Shown: positions 7,878 through 16,427 of the stretch, one piece after another
How positions within the stretch are numbered: the stretch's first letter is position 1
Layout of the letters: each line of letters opens with the position of its first letter
Source of the DNA: an uncultured Prevotella sp.
Lineage (GTDB): Bacteria; Bacteroidota; Bacteroidia; Bacteroidales; Bacteroidaceae
NCBI GenBank assembly: GCA_905235835.1
Contig: CAJONQ010000013.1
Coordinates: forward strand, 1 to 45,076
Length of the DNA: 45,076 nucleotides
Direction of reading: 5' to 3'
Made by a program: the position numbers and the translations under genes
Notes under the pieces: model-generated
Database searches by the model: none
Told to the model about the DNA's origin: nothing
Seen by the model: only the letters and a program-made list of their open reading frames with translations

Positions 7878-9131
7878 ATGAATCAAGACGAACGTGACAT
7901 ATTATTGCAGAAAATAGCTGAAGCTAATGCCAAATTGGATGCAGCAAACGAAAAGTTGCTTGCTGCTAATACCAAATTGGAGGAATATGAGTCTAAAGCT
8001 AAAGAAGCCGAGAAAGCAAGTAAGATGAAATCCCTCTTCCTTGCTAATATGAGTCATGAGATTCGTACTCCCCTGAATGCCATTGAAGGTTTCTCCAGAG
8101 TCATGTGTGAGACAGACTCTCAAGAAGAGCGTTCTAAATACATGGAGATTATCGAGAGCAATAATGCCCGTCTGCTAACCCTCATCAACGAGATTCTTGA
8201 CTTATCGAGAGTCGAGTCTGGTGAAGTGGTTATTAAAAAGTCCATGACCGACCTGAATGAACTTTGCAGAAATCTCATGAACACCTTCAAGTTCAGATGC
8301 CCCGAGACGGTGCAGATGAACTGGACCAAGCCAAACATGGCTGTCACCCTCAATACAGATGCCAACCGTATCATGCAGGTGTTCTCAAACCTGATCAGTA
8401 ATGCTTTGAAGCACACCTCAAAAGGAAATATCACTTATGGCTATCGCATGTTGAATGATGGTCAGGAGGTTGAATTCTATGTATCTGATACAGGTTCAGG
8501 AATAGCTCCAGAGGATATTAACGATATTTTCAAGACTTATGTGTCAAAAGACGCAGAGACCAACCAAAACGGATATGGTCTTGGTCTGCCGCTTAGCAAG
8601 ATCATCGTGGAGAAACTGGGTGGTACCATTAGTGTTTCCTCAACATTAGGTGAAGGATCTACCTTCCGTTTCAAATTCCCCTTTGAAGGTACGATCGGGG
8701 GCGTTGCCAAGAACACCCGTATCACCACTAATTCCAGAACGATTCGTGTCAGCACTCGTACAGATGTTGCCAATGCGCCACTGATTCTGGTTGCAGAGGA
8801 CGAAGACAACAACTACGAGTTAGTAAAGGTTGTCCTATCGAAGCGTTATCGTCTGTTACGTGCCCACAATGGTATTGAGGCTGTAACACTTTGTGAGGAC
8901 GAGCACCCTGACCTCGTCTTGATGGATATCCGCATGCCTGATATGAATGGGCTTGACGCTACTCGTATTATCAAAGAGGTAAACCATGACATACCTGTTA
9001 TCGCATTAAGTGCCTATGCCTTCGATGAGAATATCAAAGAGGCTATGGAGGCTGGATGTAATGAGTTTATGGCAAAACCTTTCCGTGTAGAGGACTTGCT
9101 GGATAAGATTCAGAAATTCTTAAAAAAATAA
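7878..9131 (+). CDS. Soluble hybrid sensor histidine kinase with receiver domain
   Basis: A 417-residue signalling protein. An N-terminal coiled coil (about 5-50, Ala/Glu/Lys-rich heptads) leads into the HisKA domain with phospho-acceptor H60 in SHEIRTPLN. The ATPase domain follows, with NLISNALKH, DTGSGI and GYGLGLPLSK. A C-terminal receiver has phospho-acceptor D350 in LMDIRMPD. There is no membrane helix, PAS or periplasmic sensor, so it must sense an internal signal or a partner through the coiled coil. It has no DNA-binding output, so a separate HPt or response regulator is needed. The start is ATG 7878; an in-frame TTG at 7866 would place the start too near the promoter. The EEP gene follows after 10 bases. 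Confidence 0.9.
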   Translation: MNQDERDILLQKIAEANAKLDAANEKLLAANTKLEEYESKAKEAEKASKMKSLFLANMSHEIRTPLNAIEGFSRVMCETDSQEERSKYMEIIESNNARLLTLINEILDLSRVESGEVVIKKSMTDLNELCRNLMNTFKFRCPETVQMNWTKPNMAVTLNTDANRIMQVFSNLISNALKHTSKGNITYGYRMLNDGQEVEFYVSDTGSGIAPEDINDIFKTYVSKDAETNQNGYGLGLPLSKIIVEKLGGTISVSSTLGEGSTFRFKFPFEGTIGGVAKNTRITTNSRTIRVSTRTDVANAPLILVAEDEDNNYELVKVVLSKRYRLLRAHNGIEAVTLCEDEHPDLVLMDIRMPDMNGLDATRIIKEVNHDIPVIALSAYAFDENIKEAMEAGCNEFMAKPFRVEDLLDKIQKFLKK

Positions 9132-9141
9132 AACCACATAT

Positions 9142-10206
9142 ATGGGAAAACTTGCTGTTTATAAGTATGTAGCGATGATGTTTCTCGTGCTACAGCTTAT
9201 TGTATCCGCCTATACATTTTTAGGCTTGTTCGGAGGAGATGTCAATCCTGTTGGAAACATGGCACGTGCCATGGTGGTATATATCCTCCCTATCCTGATA
9301 ATAGCCAATTTCCTTTTATTGATTTACTGGCTGGTTCGCAAGCGTTGGATCATTGCAATCATCCCATTGGTCACTATCCTCTGCTGTATTCCCTATATAG
9401 GAACCATTTTCCAATTTGGCTCTGTTGACGAGAAAATAGGAGATGCCCAGAAGGGATTGAAGATCGCCACCTATAACGTGGCAAGATTCAATAGAGAGAC
9501 TTCGGGGTTCTTGGCATTAGATATACTGGCGGAGATGAAACGACAGAAAGTGGATGTCTTCTGTGTTCAGGAATATATGGAGACTGGCGGAGATGTCAAC
9601 AATACGAATTCCTATAAAGAATATTTCCCATACTTCGCCAAAGCAGGAAAGGATGTGGTCATCTTCAGTCGCTATCCTATCAAGAAAATGAAACCATTCC
9701 TCTTTGAGGACTCTAACCAGGCTGGTATGTATGCCGATATTGATGTTAACGGTCAGGTATGTCGTGTGTTTAGTGTACACTTAGAGACCACAGGTATCAA
9801 TGGTACGATGTACAAAGCTGGTAAATTAGAGGCACAGGGATATGATGTGAGCAAGAACCGAGTATTGAACGCCATCTATGGTAATTATTCTTTGGGAATG
9901 CTGTTCCGTGCGGCACAGGCAAATATCATTGCCAACGAGATACGTTCCTCCGAGGTTCCTTGTATTGTCTGTGGCGACTTCAATGATGTCCCCTACTCTT
10001 ACGTTTACAAGACGATGTTAGGCGATTTGGTTGACGGTTTCAAGGAATGTGGTCGCGGCGGATGGATGGGAACCTATCGCGGTAAGAAGAATGCCCGTAT
10101 CGACTATATCTTCCATAGTCAGACGATGCAAGGTCTGAATTATTACAAGACAGACCTGACTTATTCCGACCACTACCCAGTGTTTATGAAAGTCGAATTA
10201 CCATAA
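9142..10206 (+). CDS. Membrane-anchored endonuclease/exonuclease/phosphatase-family protein
   Basis: The N-terminal part (about 1-105) has three hydrophobic segments, followed by a soluble EEP domain. EEP motifs are IATYNVARF, the metal glutamate in CVQEY, the catalytic VCGDFNDVP, RIDYIFHS and the terminal TYSDHYPVF. All key residues of the DNase I/exonuclease III/sphingomyelinase superfamily appear intact. The membrane anchor places the domain most likely outside the cytoplasm. Substrate could be nucleic acid, phospholipid or inositol phosphate and cannot be chosen from sequence. It is cotranscribed with the hybrid kinase (10-base gap). Confidence 0.85.
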   Translation: MGKLAVYKYVAMMFLVLQLIVSAYTFLGLFGGDVNPVGNMARAMVVYILPILIIANFLLLIYWLVRKRWIIAIIPLVTILCCIPYIGTIFQFGSVDEKIGDAQKGLKIATYNVARFNRETSGFLALDILAEMKRQKVDVFCVQEYMETGGDVNNTNSYKEYFPYFAKAGKDVVIFSRYPIKKMKPFLFEDSNQAGMYADIDVNGQVCRVFSVHLETTGINGTMYKAGKLEAQGYDVSKNRVLNAIYGNYSLGMLFRAAQANIIANEIRSSEVPCIVCGDFNDVPYSYVYKTMLGDLVDGFKECGRGGWMGTYRGKKNARIDYIFHSQTMQGLNYYKTDLTYSDHYPVFMKVELP

Positions 10207-10214
10207 TCAAAACA

Positions 10215-10243
10215 AAAATCCCAACCTTAATGGTTAGGATTTT
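10215..10243. terminator. Bidirectional terminator between the EEP gene and alaX
   Basis: AAAATCC (10215-10221) and AACC pair with GGTT and GGATTTT (10237-10243) around a five-base loop with a single mismatch. The A-rich and T-rich flanks give a terminator shape on both strands. It lies in the 49-base gap between convergent stop codons. Confidence 0.75.
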
Positions 10244-10255
10244 CATTATATCCTT

Positions 10256-10720
10256 TTATACGATTTTAAATCGGACCCTGAACGACTGTTCATGTTCGTC
10301 CCAGTTGGTACCAAGCATCTCGAACCGACCTATCTGGCTGGTTGACCGAACATGTTTGCCGATACACGGACAAACATCATAGTCGCCAATACGTACCAAC
10401 CGAATAGTCTCTGAGGCATCATCAGGAAGACGTTCTGCCGAAACACCATCTGGAAGACTGTCCTTTGTCACGAACTCAAAAGTTACCGGCAAGTCTTCTT
10501 CTATCAATTCATTCATCCGTCGCTCAATCTCTTTTTCTTCCTGACGAGTCGGCTTGTGATCGATATGGAAGCTCATTTTACTCTTCTTTCTCTCAATATG
10601 GGCATTATAAGAACGCTCACACCCAAACAGTTGTATCATTGTCTGGTTCAAAAGATGCTCTGCCGTATGTGCTGGCGGAAACTCTTCCTTATGATGCTCG
10701 TTCAGTATATAGTCTTCCAT
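10256..10720 (-). CDS. AlaX-type alanyl-tRNA editing domain protein
   Basis: Free-standing relative of the AlaRS/ThrRS editing domain that hydrolyses mischarged tRNA, usually Ser-tRNA(Ala). The zinc ligands are visible as HTAEH (H18, H22) and CIGKH (C119, H123), spaced as in AlaX proteins. At 154 residues it is the short form without the AlaRS-like extensions. Three bases separate it from the amylase gene, so it is the last gene of the fabD transcription unit. Some AlaX relatives act on small molecules, so the tRNA substrate is by family only. Confidence 0.88.
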   Translation of the reverse strand: MEDYILNEHHKEEFPPAHTAEHLLNQTMIQLFGCERSYNAHIERKKSKMSFHIDHKPTRQEEKEIERRMNELIEEDLPVTFEFVTKDSLPDGVSAERLPDDASETIRLVRIGDYDVCPCIGKHVRSTSQIGRFEMLGTNWDEHEQSFRVRFKIV

Positions 10721-10723
10721 ACC

Positions 10724-12379
10724 TTACAATTTAAACTTTAAGACGTAGCCACCTCGTGCATCCATCGTCAGACGAATGGTGCCGTCTGGTTGCAGGGCTG
10801 TATCCTCCTTCTCTTTTGTCAATAGATCCGTCACAGCATATACACCCTCTGGGATCTTCAAGTAATCGAAGGCATGAGCAGGAATCTTCACATCCACGGC
10901 AACAGCATAGTCATCAAAGTTAACAGCAACCAGCAAGAGATCCTTACCTGCTTTGCGGAGGAACACATACTGACGTTCCAGTTTTTGATTAACATACATG
11001 AGGTCGAAGAAATCCCCTTCTCTCACCGCTTTCTCTTTTCGGGCAATCTGCATTACCCGCTTGTGGATATCATATAGTTGTTTCTCCTTAGCCGTCAGTT
11101 TCTTCTCTGCGGCACGACACAGAGTATCTACACTCCAATAGTCAAAGATGGTGGTACGACCATCATTGCCACTGAAGCCCTCTTTATCCATGCCATGCTC
11201 CCCATACTCCTCACCGGCATACAGCATGAAAGGATTCTGCTGCATCAGCACAGAGGCAATCATCGCAGGAACACCCTTCATGGCATCAGCCGCGAAGAAA
11301 TCACTGGCAATACGTTGCTCGTCATGGTTCTCCAAGAAGTAAAGCATATGGTCACGGATATCATCCGTCTGCTGCCAGGCATTACTGATGGCAGAGGTGG
11401 GCTGGTGATGACAGATCACATTACGCATCGTGTCATACATCCCGACTTTGTCATAGAGCCAGTCGAAGCCAGAGGCGATATAATGACGATACTCGTTAGG
11501 ATTATACACCTCACCGACAAAGACGATATCCTTGTATTTCTTCTTGACAATCATCGTGGCATAAGCCCAGAAATCGGCTGGCACCATCTCTGCCATATCA
11601 CAGCGGAAGCCATCAATACCCTTGGATGCCCAGAACAACAGGATATCCGTCATCTTCTTCCAAGTGTCAGGAATAGGATCAAAGTGTCCTACCCCACCGG
11701 CATAGTAATCAACACCATAGTTCAGCTTCACTGTCTCATACCAGTCATTCTTACCCGGGGCATTGTCAAAATGATCATTTCCTGTAGCTTTGGCAGGTTC
11801 CTCTATATAAGGCTCCTGCTCTCCATGATAAAGGTCAAAATAAGGCGTAAAGCGCTGACCTGGACAATAGTAGAAATTATTGTTGACTGGGTCGAAACCG
11901 CAATCCTTGTTATCATCCTCTCCAAGATCCTTCACACCTTTAGGCTTACAGATTGACTGATACTGGCGGGCGACATGATTGGGGACAAAATCGATGATGA
12001 CTTTCAGTCCTGCCTCATGGGTGCGCTCCACCAACTGCTCAAACTCCTGCATACGTTGGTTGACATCCATCGCCAAATCTGGGTCTACGTCATAATAGTC
12101 AGTGATAGCATAGGGAGATCCTGCCTTTCCTTTGACAACAGCAGCGTGTTGACGGGGAATACCATAGGCAGTATAGTCGGTTGTCGTGGCATGACGGATT
12201 ACACCCGTATACCACACATGACTAATACCCATCTGTGCCAAGTCTTTCAGTACCTTCGGAGAGAAGTCGGCAAACTTGCCGCAACCATTCTCCTCGATGG
12301 TACCGTTCTCTTGGCGTGTCGTGTTCCGATTACCGTAAAGACGGGTGAACACTTGGTAGATGATAACCTTCTCTTTCAT
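10724..12379 (-). CDS. GH13 alpha-amylase family glycosidase, cytoplasmic
   Basis: TIM-barrel glycoside hydrolase of 551 residues. The four conserved regions are in order: DFVPNH (130-135), GFRCDMAE with nucleophile D261, FVGEVY with acid/base E290, and ENHDEQ with D353. A beta-sandwich C-domain follows from about 470. There is no signal peptide, so it acts on intracellular glucans such as glycogen or imported maltodextrins rather than as a Sus-type surface enzyme. It lies between fabD (21-base gap) and alaX (3-base gap), an arrangement with no evident metabolic logic. Exact specificity is not readable. Confidence 0.9.
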   Translation of the reverse strand: MKEKVIIYQVFTRLYGNRNTTRQENGTIEENGCGKFADFSPKVLKDLAQMGISHVWYTGVIRHATTTDYTAYGIPRQHAAVVKGKAGSPYAITDYYDVDPDLAMDVNQRMQEFEQLVERTHEAGLKVIIDFVPNHVARQYQSICKPKGVKDLGEDDNKDCGFDPVNNNFYYCPGQRFTPYFDLYHGEQEPYIEEPAKATGNDHFDNAPGKNDWYETVKLNYGVDYYAGGVGHFDPIPDTWKKMTDILLFWASKGIDGFRCDMAEMVPADFWAYATMIVKKKYKDIVFVGEVYNPNEYRHYIASGFDWLYDKVGMYDTMRNVICHHQPTSAISNAWQQTDDIRDHMLYFLENHDEQRIASDFFAADAMKGVPAMIASVLMQQNPFMLYAGEEYGEHGMDKEGFSGNDGRTTIFDYWSVDTLCRAAEKKLTAKEKQLYDIHKRVMQIARKEKAVREGDFFDLMYVNQKLERQYVFLRKAGKDLLLVAVNFDDYAVAVDVKIPAHAFDYLKIPEGVYAVTDLLTKEKEDTALQPDGTIRLTMDARGGYVLKFKL

Positions 12380-12400
12380 TATTCTGTTCCTTTGAGGAAA

Positions 12401-13291
12401 TTACTCAATACCGTGTGCAGGCACTTCCTTGTTGATTTTGGCAATCATACCCTGCAAAGCCTTGCCAGGACCGCACTCTGTGAAGTCGTCAGCACCGTCG
12501 GCAATCATATTCTGTACAATCTGTGTCCAGCGTACAGAGCTGGTCAACTGGGCTATCAGGTTTGCCTTGATCTCAGCGGCATCCGTATGAGGCTTGGCAT
12601 CCACATTCTGATAGACAGGACACTTAGGAGTCTGGAACTCAGTTTTCTCGATAGCTGCCTGCAACTCATCTTTGGCGGGCTGCATCAAAGGAGAATGGAA
12701 TGCGCCACCCACCTTCAAGGGTAATGCACGCTTGGCACCAGCAGCCTTCAGTTGCTCACATGCCTCATTGATGGCATCAATATCACCTGAGATCACCAAC
12801 TGTCCGGGGTTGTTATAGTTAGCAGCCACACAAACGCCCTTGCCCATCTTGCTGACTGCTGCGCAAACCTCCTCAACTTTCTCGTCGGGAAGACCAATGA
12901 TGGCAGCCATTGTAGAGGGCTGTGCCTCACAAGCCTTCTGCATTGCCATAGCACGGGCATACACCAGTTTCAAACCATCCTCAAAACTCAGTGCGCCAGC
13001 AGCCACCAATGCCGAGAACTCACCCAGAGAGTGACCTGCGGTCATCTCGGGCTGGAACTTATCACCCATGCAGATAGCAGAGATAACAGAGTGAAGGAAT
13101 ACAGCGGGCTGTGTCACCTTTGTCTGCTTCAGGTCCTCATCGGTTCCCTCAAACATGATATCGGTAATGCGATAACCCAGAATATCATTAGCCTTCTCAA
13201 AAAGTTCCTTTGCTGTAGGATTGTTGTCGTAGAGGTCTTTACCCATTCCTACGAACTGTGCTCCCTGTCCGGGAAAAACAAATGCTTTCAT
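12401..13291 (-). CDS. fabD: Malonyl-CoA:ACP transacylase
   Basis: Loads malonyl groups onto acyl carrier protein to start and extend fatty acids. It is 296 residues, the usual size. Signatures are FPGQGAQF near the start, the nucleophile S88 in AGHSLGEFSA, and catalytic H199 in GGAFHSPLM. It is the first gene of a three-gene unit with the GH13 enzyme and alaX. A TACCTTTG -7 element lies about 50 bases upstream. It is divergent from the DUF4301 gene. No other fatty-acid gene is nearby. Confidence 0.96.
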   Translation of the reverse strand: MKAFVFPGQGAQFVGMGKDLYDNNPTAKELFEKANDILGYRITDIMFEGTDEDLKQTKVTQPAVFLHSVISAICMGDKFQPEMTAGHSLGEFSALVAAGALSFEDGLKLVYARAMAMQKACEAQPSTMAAIIGLPDEKVEEVCAAVSKMGKGVCVAANYNNPGQLVISGDIDAINEACEQLKAAGAKRALPLKVGGAFHSPLMQPAKDELQAAIEKTEFQTPKCPVYQNVDAKPHTDAAEIKANLIAQLTSSVRWTQIVQNMIADGADDFTECGPGKALQGMIAKINKEVPAHGIE

Positions 13292-13340
13292 TTTCTTTCT
13301 TATTTTGTTTAATTAGACTTACCTTATTTATTATTGGGTG

Positions 13341-13348
13341 CAAAGGTA
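13341..13348 (-). promoter_or_regulatory. -7 element of the fabD promoter
   Basis: TACCTTTG on the minus strand matches TAnnTTTG. No clean -33 TTTG is seen 19-21 bases upstream. The predicted leader is about 45 nt. It forms a divergent pair with the DUF4301 promoter at 13387-13418. Confidence 0.6.
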
Positions 13349-13386
13349 AGAAAAAAACAGCACATAAAAGAATATTTGGCAAAACA

Positions 13387-13418
13387 TTTGGTGTTATCAT
13401 GGATTTTCCATATCTTTG
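13387..13418 (+). promoter_or_regulatory. Promoter of the DUF4301 gene
   Basis: TTTG at 13387-13390 and TATCTTTG at 13411-13418 with a 20-base spacer, a full consensus match. The predicted leader is about 28 nt to the ATG at 13452. Confidence 0.75.
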
Positions 13419-13451
13419 CAGATTAGAATCTACTAAATAAATTTTAATATT

Positions 13452-14969
13452 ATGTTATCACAACAAGACCTAAAACAACTCGCCCAGAAGGGTATCAGTG
13501 AAGCACAGATCGAGCGTCAGCTCGGACAGTTCAAGACCGGTTTTCCATTCCTCAAGCTGGAAGCTGCCGCAAGTATCGAACGTGGTATCGTCGCTCCTAA
13601 TGATGACGACCGCAAGAAGTATGTCAACGCATGGGAGCAGTATAAAGCTGCTGGCAAGCGTGTCGTAAAATTCGTTCCGGCAAGTGGTGCTGCCAGCCGT
13701 ATGTTCAAGGATATGTTCGCCTTTGTGGATGCCGACTATGATGTTCCTACCACAGATTTTGAGAAGAAGTATTTCGATAACATCGAGAAATTCGCTTTCT
13801 ACGGAGAATTGGACGCTGCTTGTCAGAAGAACGAGGGCAAGGGTATCAAGGAACTCATCGCTGCTGGTAACTACAAGGCTGTCGCCGCCAACATGCTGAA
13901 AGCGGAGGGACTGAACTATGGTCAGCTCCCTAAGGGACTGCTGTTGTTCCACAACTACGCAGAAGGTCCTCGCACTCCTATGGAGGAACACTTGGTTGAG
14001 GGTGCTCTTTATGCCGCAAGTAATGGTGAGGCACATGTTCACTTCACCGTCAGCCACGAGCACATGGAGCTCTTCAAGCAGAAGGTAGCACAGAAGGCTG
14101 ATGGCTATGCCAAGAAGTATGGTATCAAGTACGACATCACTTTCTCAGAGCAGAAGCCTTCCACTGACACCATCGCTGCCAATCCCGACGGCACACCGTT
14201 CCGCAACAGTGACGGCTCATTGTTGTTCCGTCCAGGTGGACATGGTGCCTTGATTGAGAATCTGAACGAGATTGAGGCTGATGTCATCTTCGTGAAGAAT
14301 ATCGACAACGTTGTGCCAGACCGTCTGAAACCAGAAACCGTAGAGTGGAAGCAGATTATCGCTGGCATACTCGTTACCTTGCAACAGAAGGCTTTCGACT
14401 ACCTGCGTCTGTTGGATACAGGCAAGTATACTCATGAGCAGGTAGAGGAAATCATCCGTTTCGTACAGCAAGACCTCTGCTGCCGTAAGGCTGATATCAA
14501 GGACTTGGAGGATGCCGAACTTGTCATTTACCTTCGTAACAAGCTGAACCGCCCGATGCGTGTCTGTGGTGTAGTGAAGAACGTGGGTGAGCCTGGTGGT
14601 GGTCCGTTCCTGACCTATAACCAGGATGGTACGGTATCCCTGCAGATTCTGGAGAGCTCACAAATCGACAAGTCTAACAAGGAGTATATGGAGATGTTCA
14701 CCCAGGGTACCCACTTCAACCCTGTTGACCTCGTTTGTGCAGTGAAGGACTATAAGGGCAATGCCTTCGATCTTCCTAAGTATGTTGACCCCACTACAGG
14801 ATTCATCTCCCAAAAGTCAAAGAGTGGCAAGGAGTTGCAGGCACTGGAGTTGCCAGGACTGTGGAATGGTGCAATGAGCGACTGGAACACAATCTTCGTT
14901 GAAGTACCCCTTGGCACCTTCAATCCTGTGAAGACAGTCAATGACCTTCTTCGTGAGCAGCATCAGTAA
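13452..14969 (+). CDS. DUF4301 family protein, possible UDPGP-like nucleotidyltransferase
   Basis: A 505-residue cytoplasmic protein of a Bacteroidota family with no assigned function. Motifs fall in the order seen in UDP-sugar pyrophosphorylases: a nucleotide-loop-like PASGAASRM (76-84), FRPGGHGAL (259-267) resembling the PPGHGDLY substrate motif, VKNIDNV (281-287) resembling the metal-binding NxDN segment, LESSQID (400-406) and THFNPVDL (420-427) resembling the late ExSQ and FNTNN motifs. This suggests a GT-A-like nucleotidyltransferase fold, but the first motif lacks the usual GGxGTR glycines and arginine, so activity may differ. The family name is recognised; the fold is inference. It is monocistronic, with its own promoter and a palindromic terminator, and convergent with glmM. 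Confidence 0.85.
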   Translation: MLSQQDLKQLAQKGISEAQIERQLGQFKTGFPFLKLEAAASIERGIVAPNDDDRKKYVNAWEQYKAAGKRVVKFVPASGAASRMFKDMFAFVDADYDVPTTDFEKKYFDNIEKFAFYGELDAACQKNEGKGIKELIAAGNYKAVAANMLKAEGLNYGQLPKGLLLFHNYAEGPRTPMEEHLVEGALYAASNGEAHVHFTVSHEHMELFKQKVAQKADGYAKKYGIKYDITFSEQKPSTDTIAANPDGTPFRNSDGSLLFRPGGHGALIENLNEIEADVIFVKNIDNVVPDRLKPETVEWKQIIAGILVTLQQKAFDYLRLLDTGKYTHEQVEEIIRFVQQDLCCRKADIKDLEDAELVIYLRNKLNRPMRVCGVVKNVGEPGGGPFLTYNQDGTVSLQILESSQIDKSNKEYMEMFTQGTHFNPVDLVCAVKDYKGNAFDLPKYVDPTTGFISQKSKSGKELQALELPGLWNGAMSDWNTIFVEVPLGTFNPVKTVNDLLREQHQ

Positions 14970-14994
14970 TTCTAAGCTCGATGATAAACCAAGA

Positions 14995-15020
14995 GGATGT
15001 GTCAAAATTTTGACACACCC
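14995..15020. terminator. Perfect palindrome between DUF4301 and glmM, bidirectional terminator
   Basis: Bases 14998-15017 form a perfect 20-bp palindrome (TGTGTCAAAA and its complement), flanked by two more G-C pairs after one mismatch. A T-rich stretch follows on the plus strand. It lies between convergent stop codons. Confidence 0.7.
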
Positions 15021-15029
15021 ACTTCTATT

Positions 15030-16415
15030 TTATTGCATGTCGTAAACTACTTGCATGAGTTTCTTGCCGATGGCGTCAGCCTCCTCCATGGTGTTCGCCT
15101 CGCTATAGACACGGATAATCGGCTCGGTGTTCGACTTACGCAGGTGAACCCACTTGTCGGGGAAGTCTATCCCGTCGATATCGTTCACCTGGGCTGTCGG
15201 ATCAGCCGCAAACATCTCCTTCACCTTCACCAGGATGGCATCCACATCCGTCTCTGGTGTCAAGTCGATACGGTTCTTGGCTATCTGATAGTCAGGGAAG
15301 GTAGCACGCAACTCACTGACCTTACAGCCTTTCTTGGCGAGGGAGGCCAGGAAAAGGGCGATACCCACCAAGGCATCACGACCGTAATGACTCTCGGGAT
15401 AGATGACACCACCATTACCCTCACCACCGATGACGGCATTCACCTCTTTCATCTTCGTGGTGACATTGACCTCACCCACAGCGGCAGCCGTATATTTACC
15501 ACCATGCTTCTCTGTCACATCACGGAGGGCACGGGTAGATGACAGGTTGGAAACGGTATTACCCTTGGTGTTCGACAATACGTAATCAGCAACACTGACC
15601 AGTGTATATTCCTCACCAAACATCTTTCCGTCCTCACAGATAAAGGCAAGACGGTCGACATCAGGATCAACGACGATACCCAGGTCATACTGACCTGTCT
15701 TCATCTCGTCCATGATACCCTGCAGGTTCTTCTCCAATGGCTCTGGGTTATGCGCAAAGTCACCATTAGCCTCCCCGTTGAGAATCTTATATTCCACTCC
15801 CAACTCGTTCAGCAGTTGAGGAAGGATAATACCACCCACACTATTAATCGTATCCACACATACCTTGAAGTGCGCTTTCTTGACAGCCTCTACATCCACC
15901 AACTTCAGTCGCAGTACATCCTCGATATGACGGGCGTTAAAAGTATTGTCCTCGATATAATGTCCCAGATGATCGACATCCGCATACTCGAAATTCTCAC
16001 GCTCAGCAATGGCAAGTACGACAGCACCATCAGCAGCGGTGAGGAACTCACCCTCCTGATTCAGCAGTTTCAAGGCATTCCACTGACGAGGGTTATGTGA
16101 GGCAGTGATGATGATACCACCATCGGCACCTGACATCCTAACGGCAAGCTCCGTAGTAGGTGTCGTGGCAAGACCGATATTGATGACATCATAGCCTACA
16201 CCCATCAAGGTGCCACAAACCACATTCTTCACCATCTCACCAGAGATACGTGCATCACGACCCACCACAATCTTGTTGGAAGATCCCTTTCCGTTACGAC
16301 GGATAAACTGCGCATAGGCAGTAGTGAACTTCACAATGTCAAGAGGGTTCAAAGTATCTCCCGTAGAGCCGCCTATGGTTCCACGGATACCAGAAATCGA
16401 TTTAATAAGTGTCAT
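15030..16415 (-). CDS. glmM: Phosphoglucosamine mutase
   Basis: Alpha-D-phosphohexomutase converting glucosamine-6-phosphate to glucosamine-1-phosphate for UDP-GlcNAc and peptidoglycan. Phospho-serine S106 lies in TASHNP, metal ligands in DPDVDR (D250, D252, D254), and a GEGNGG sugar-binding loop follows near 342. At 461 residues it has the four-domain mutase length. Bacteroidota encode several mutases, and the GEGNGG loop and IRVYSEA phosphate-binding end fit glmM better than phosphoglucomutase. It is the last gene of the minus-strand cluster, 12 bases after the DUF4827 gene. Confidence 0.88.
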   Translation of the reverse strand: MTLIKSISGIRGTIGGSTGDTLNPLDIVKFTTAYAQFIRRNGKGSSNKIVVGRDARISGEMVKNVVCGTLMGVGYDVINIGLATTPTTELAVRMSGADGGIIITASHNPRQWNALKLLNQEGEFLTAADGAVVLAIAERENFEYADVDHLGHYIEDNTFNARHIEDVLRLKLVDVEAVKKAHFKVCVDTINSVGGIILPQLLNELGVEYKILNGEANGDFAHNPEPLEKNLQGIMDEMKTGQYDLGIVVDPDVDRLAFICEDGKMFGEEYTLVSVADYVLSNTKGNTVSNLSSTRALRDVTEKHGGKYTAAAVGEVNVTTKMKEVNAVIGGEGNGGVIYPESHYGRDALVGIALFLASLAKKGCKVSELRATFPDYQIAKNRIDLTPETDVDAILVKVKEMFAADPTAQVNDIDGIDFPDKWVHLRKSNTEPIIRVYSEANTMEEADAIGKKLMQVVYDMQ

Positions 16416-16427
16416 GGTTTCTCGGTT

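Noticed and set aside
11078..11956. Plus-strand ORF of 292 codons opposite the GH13 gene
   Set aside because: Shadow frame; the amylase on the other strand has all four catalytic regions.
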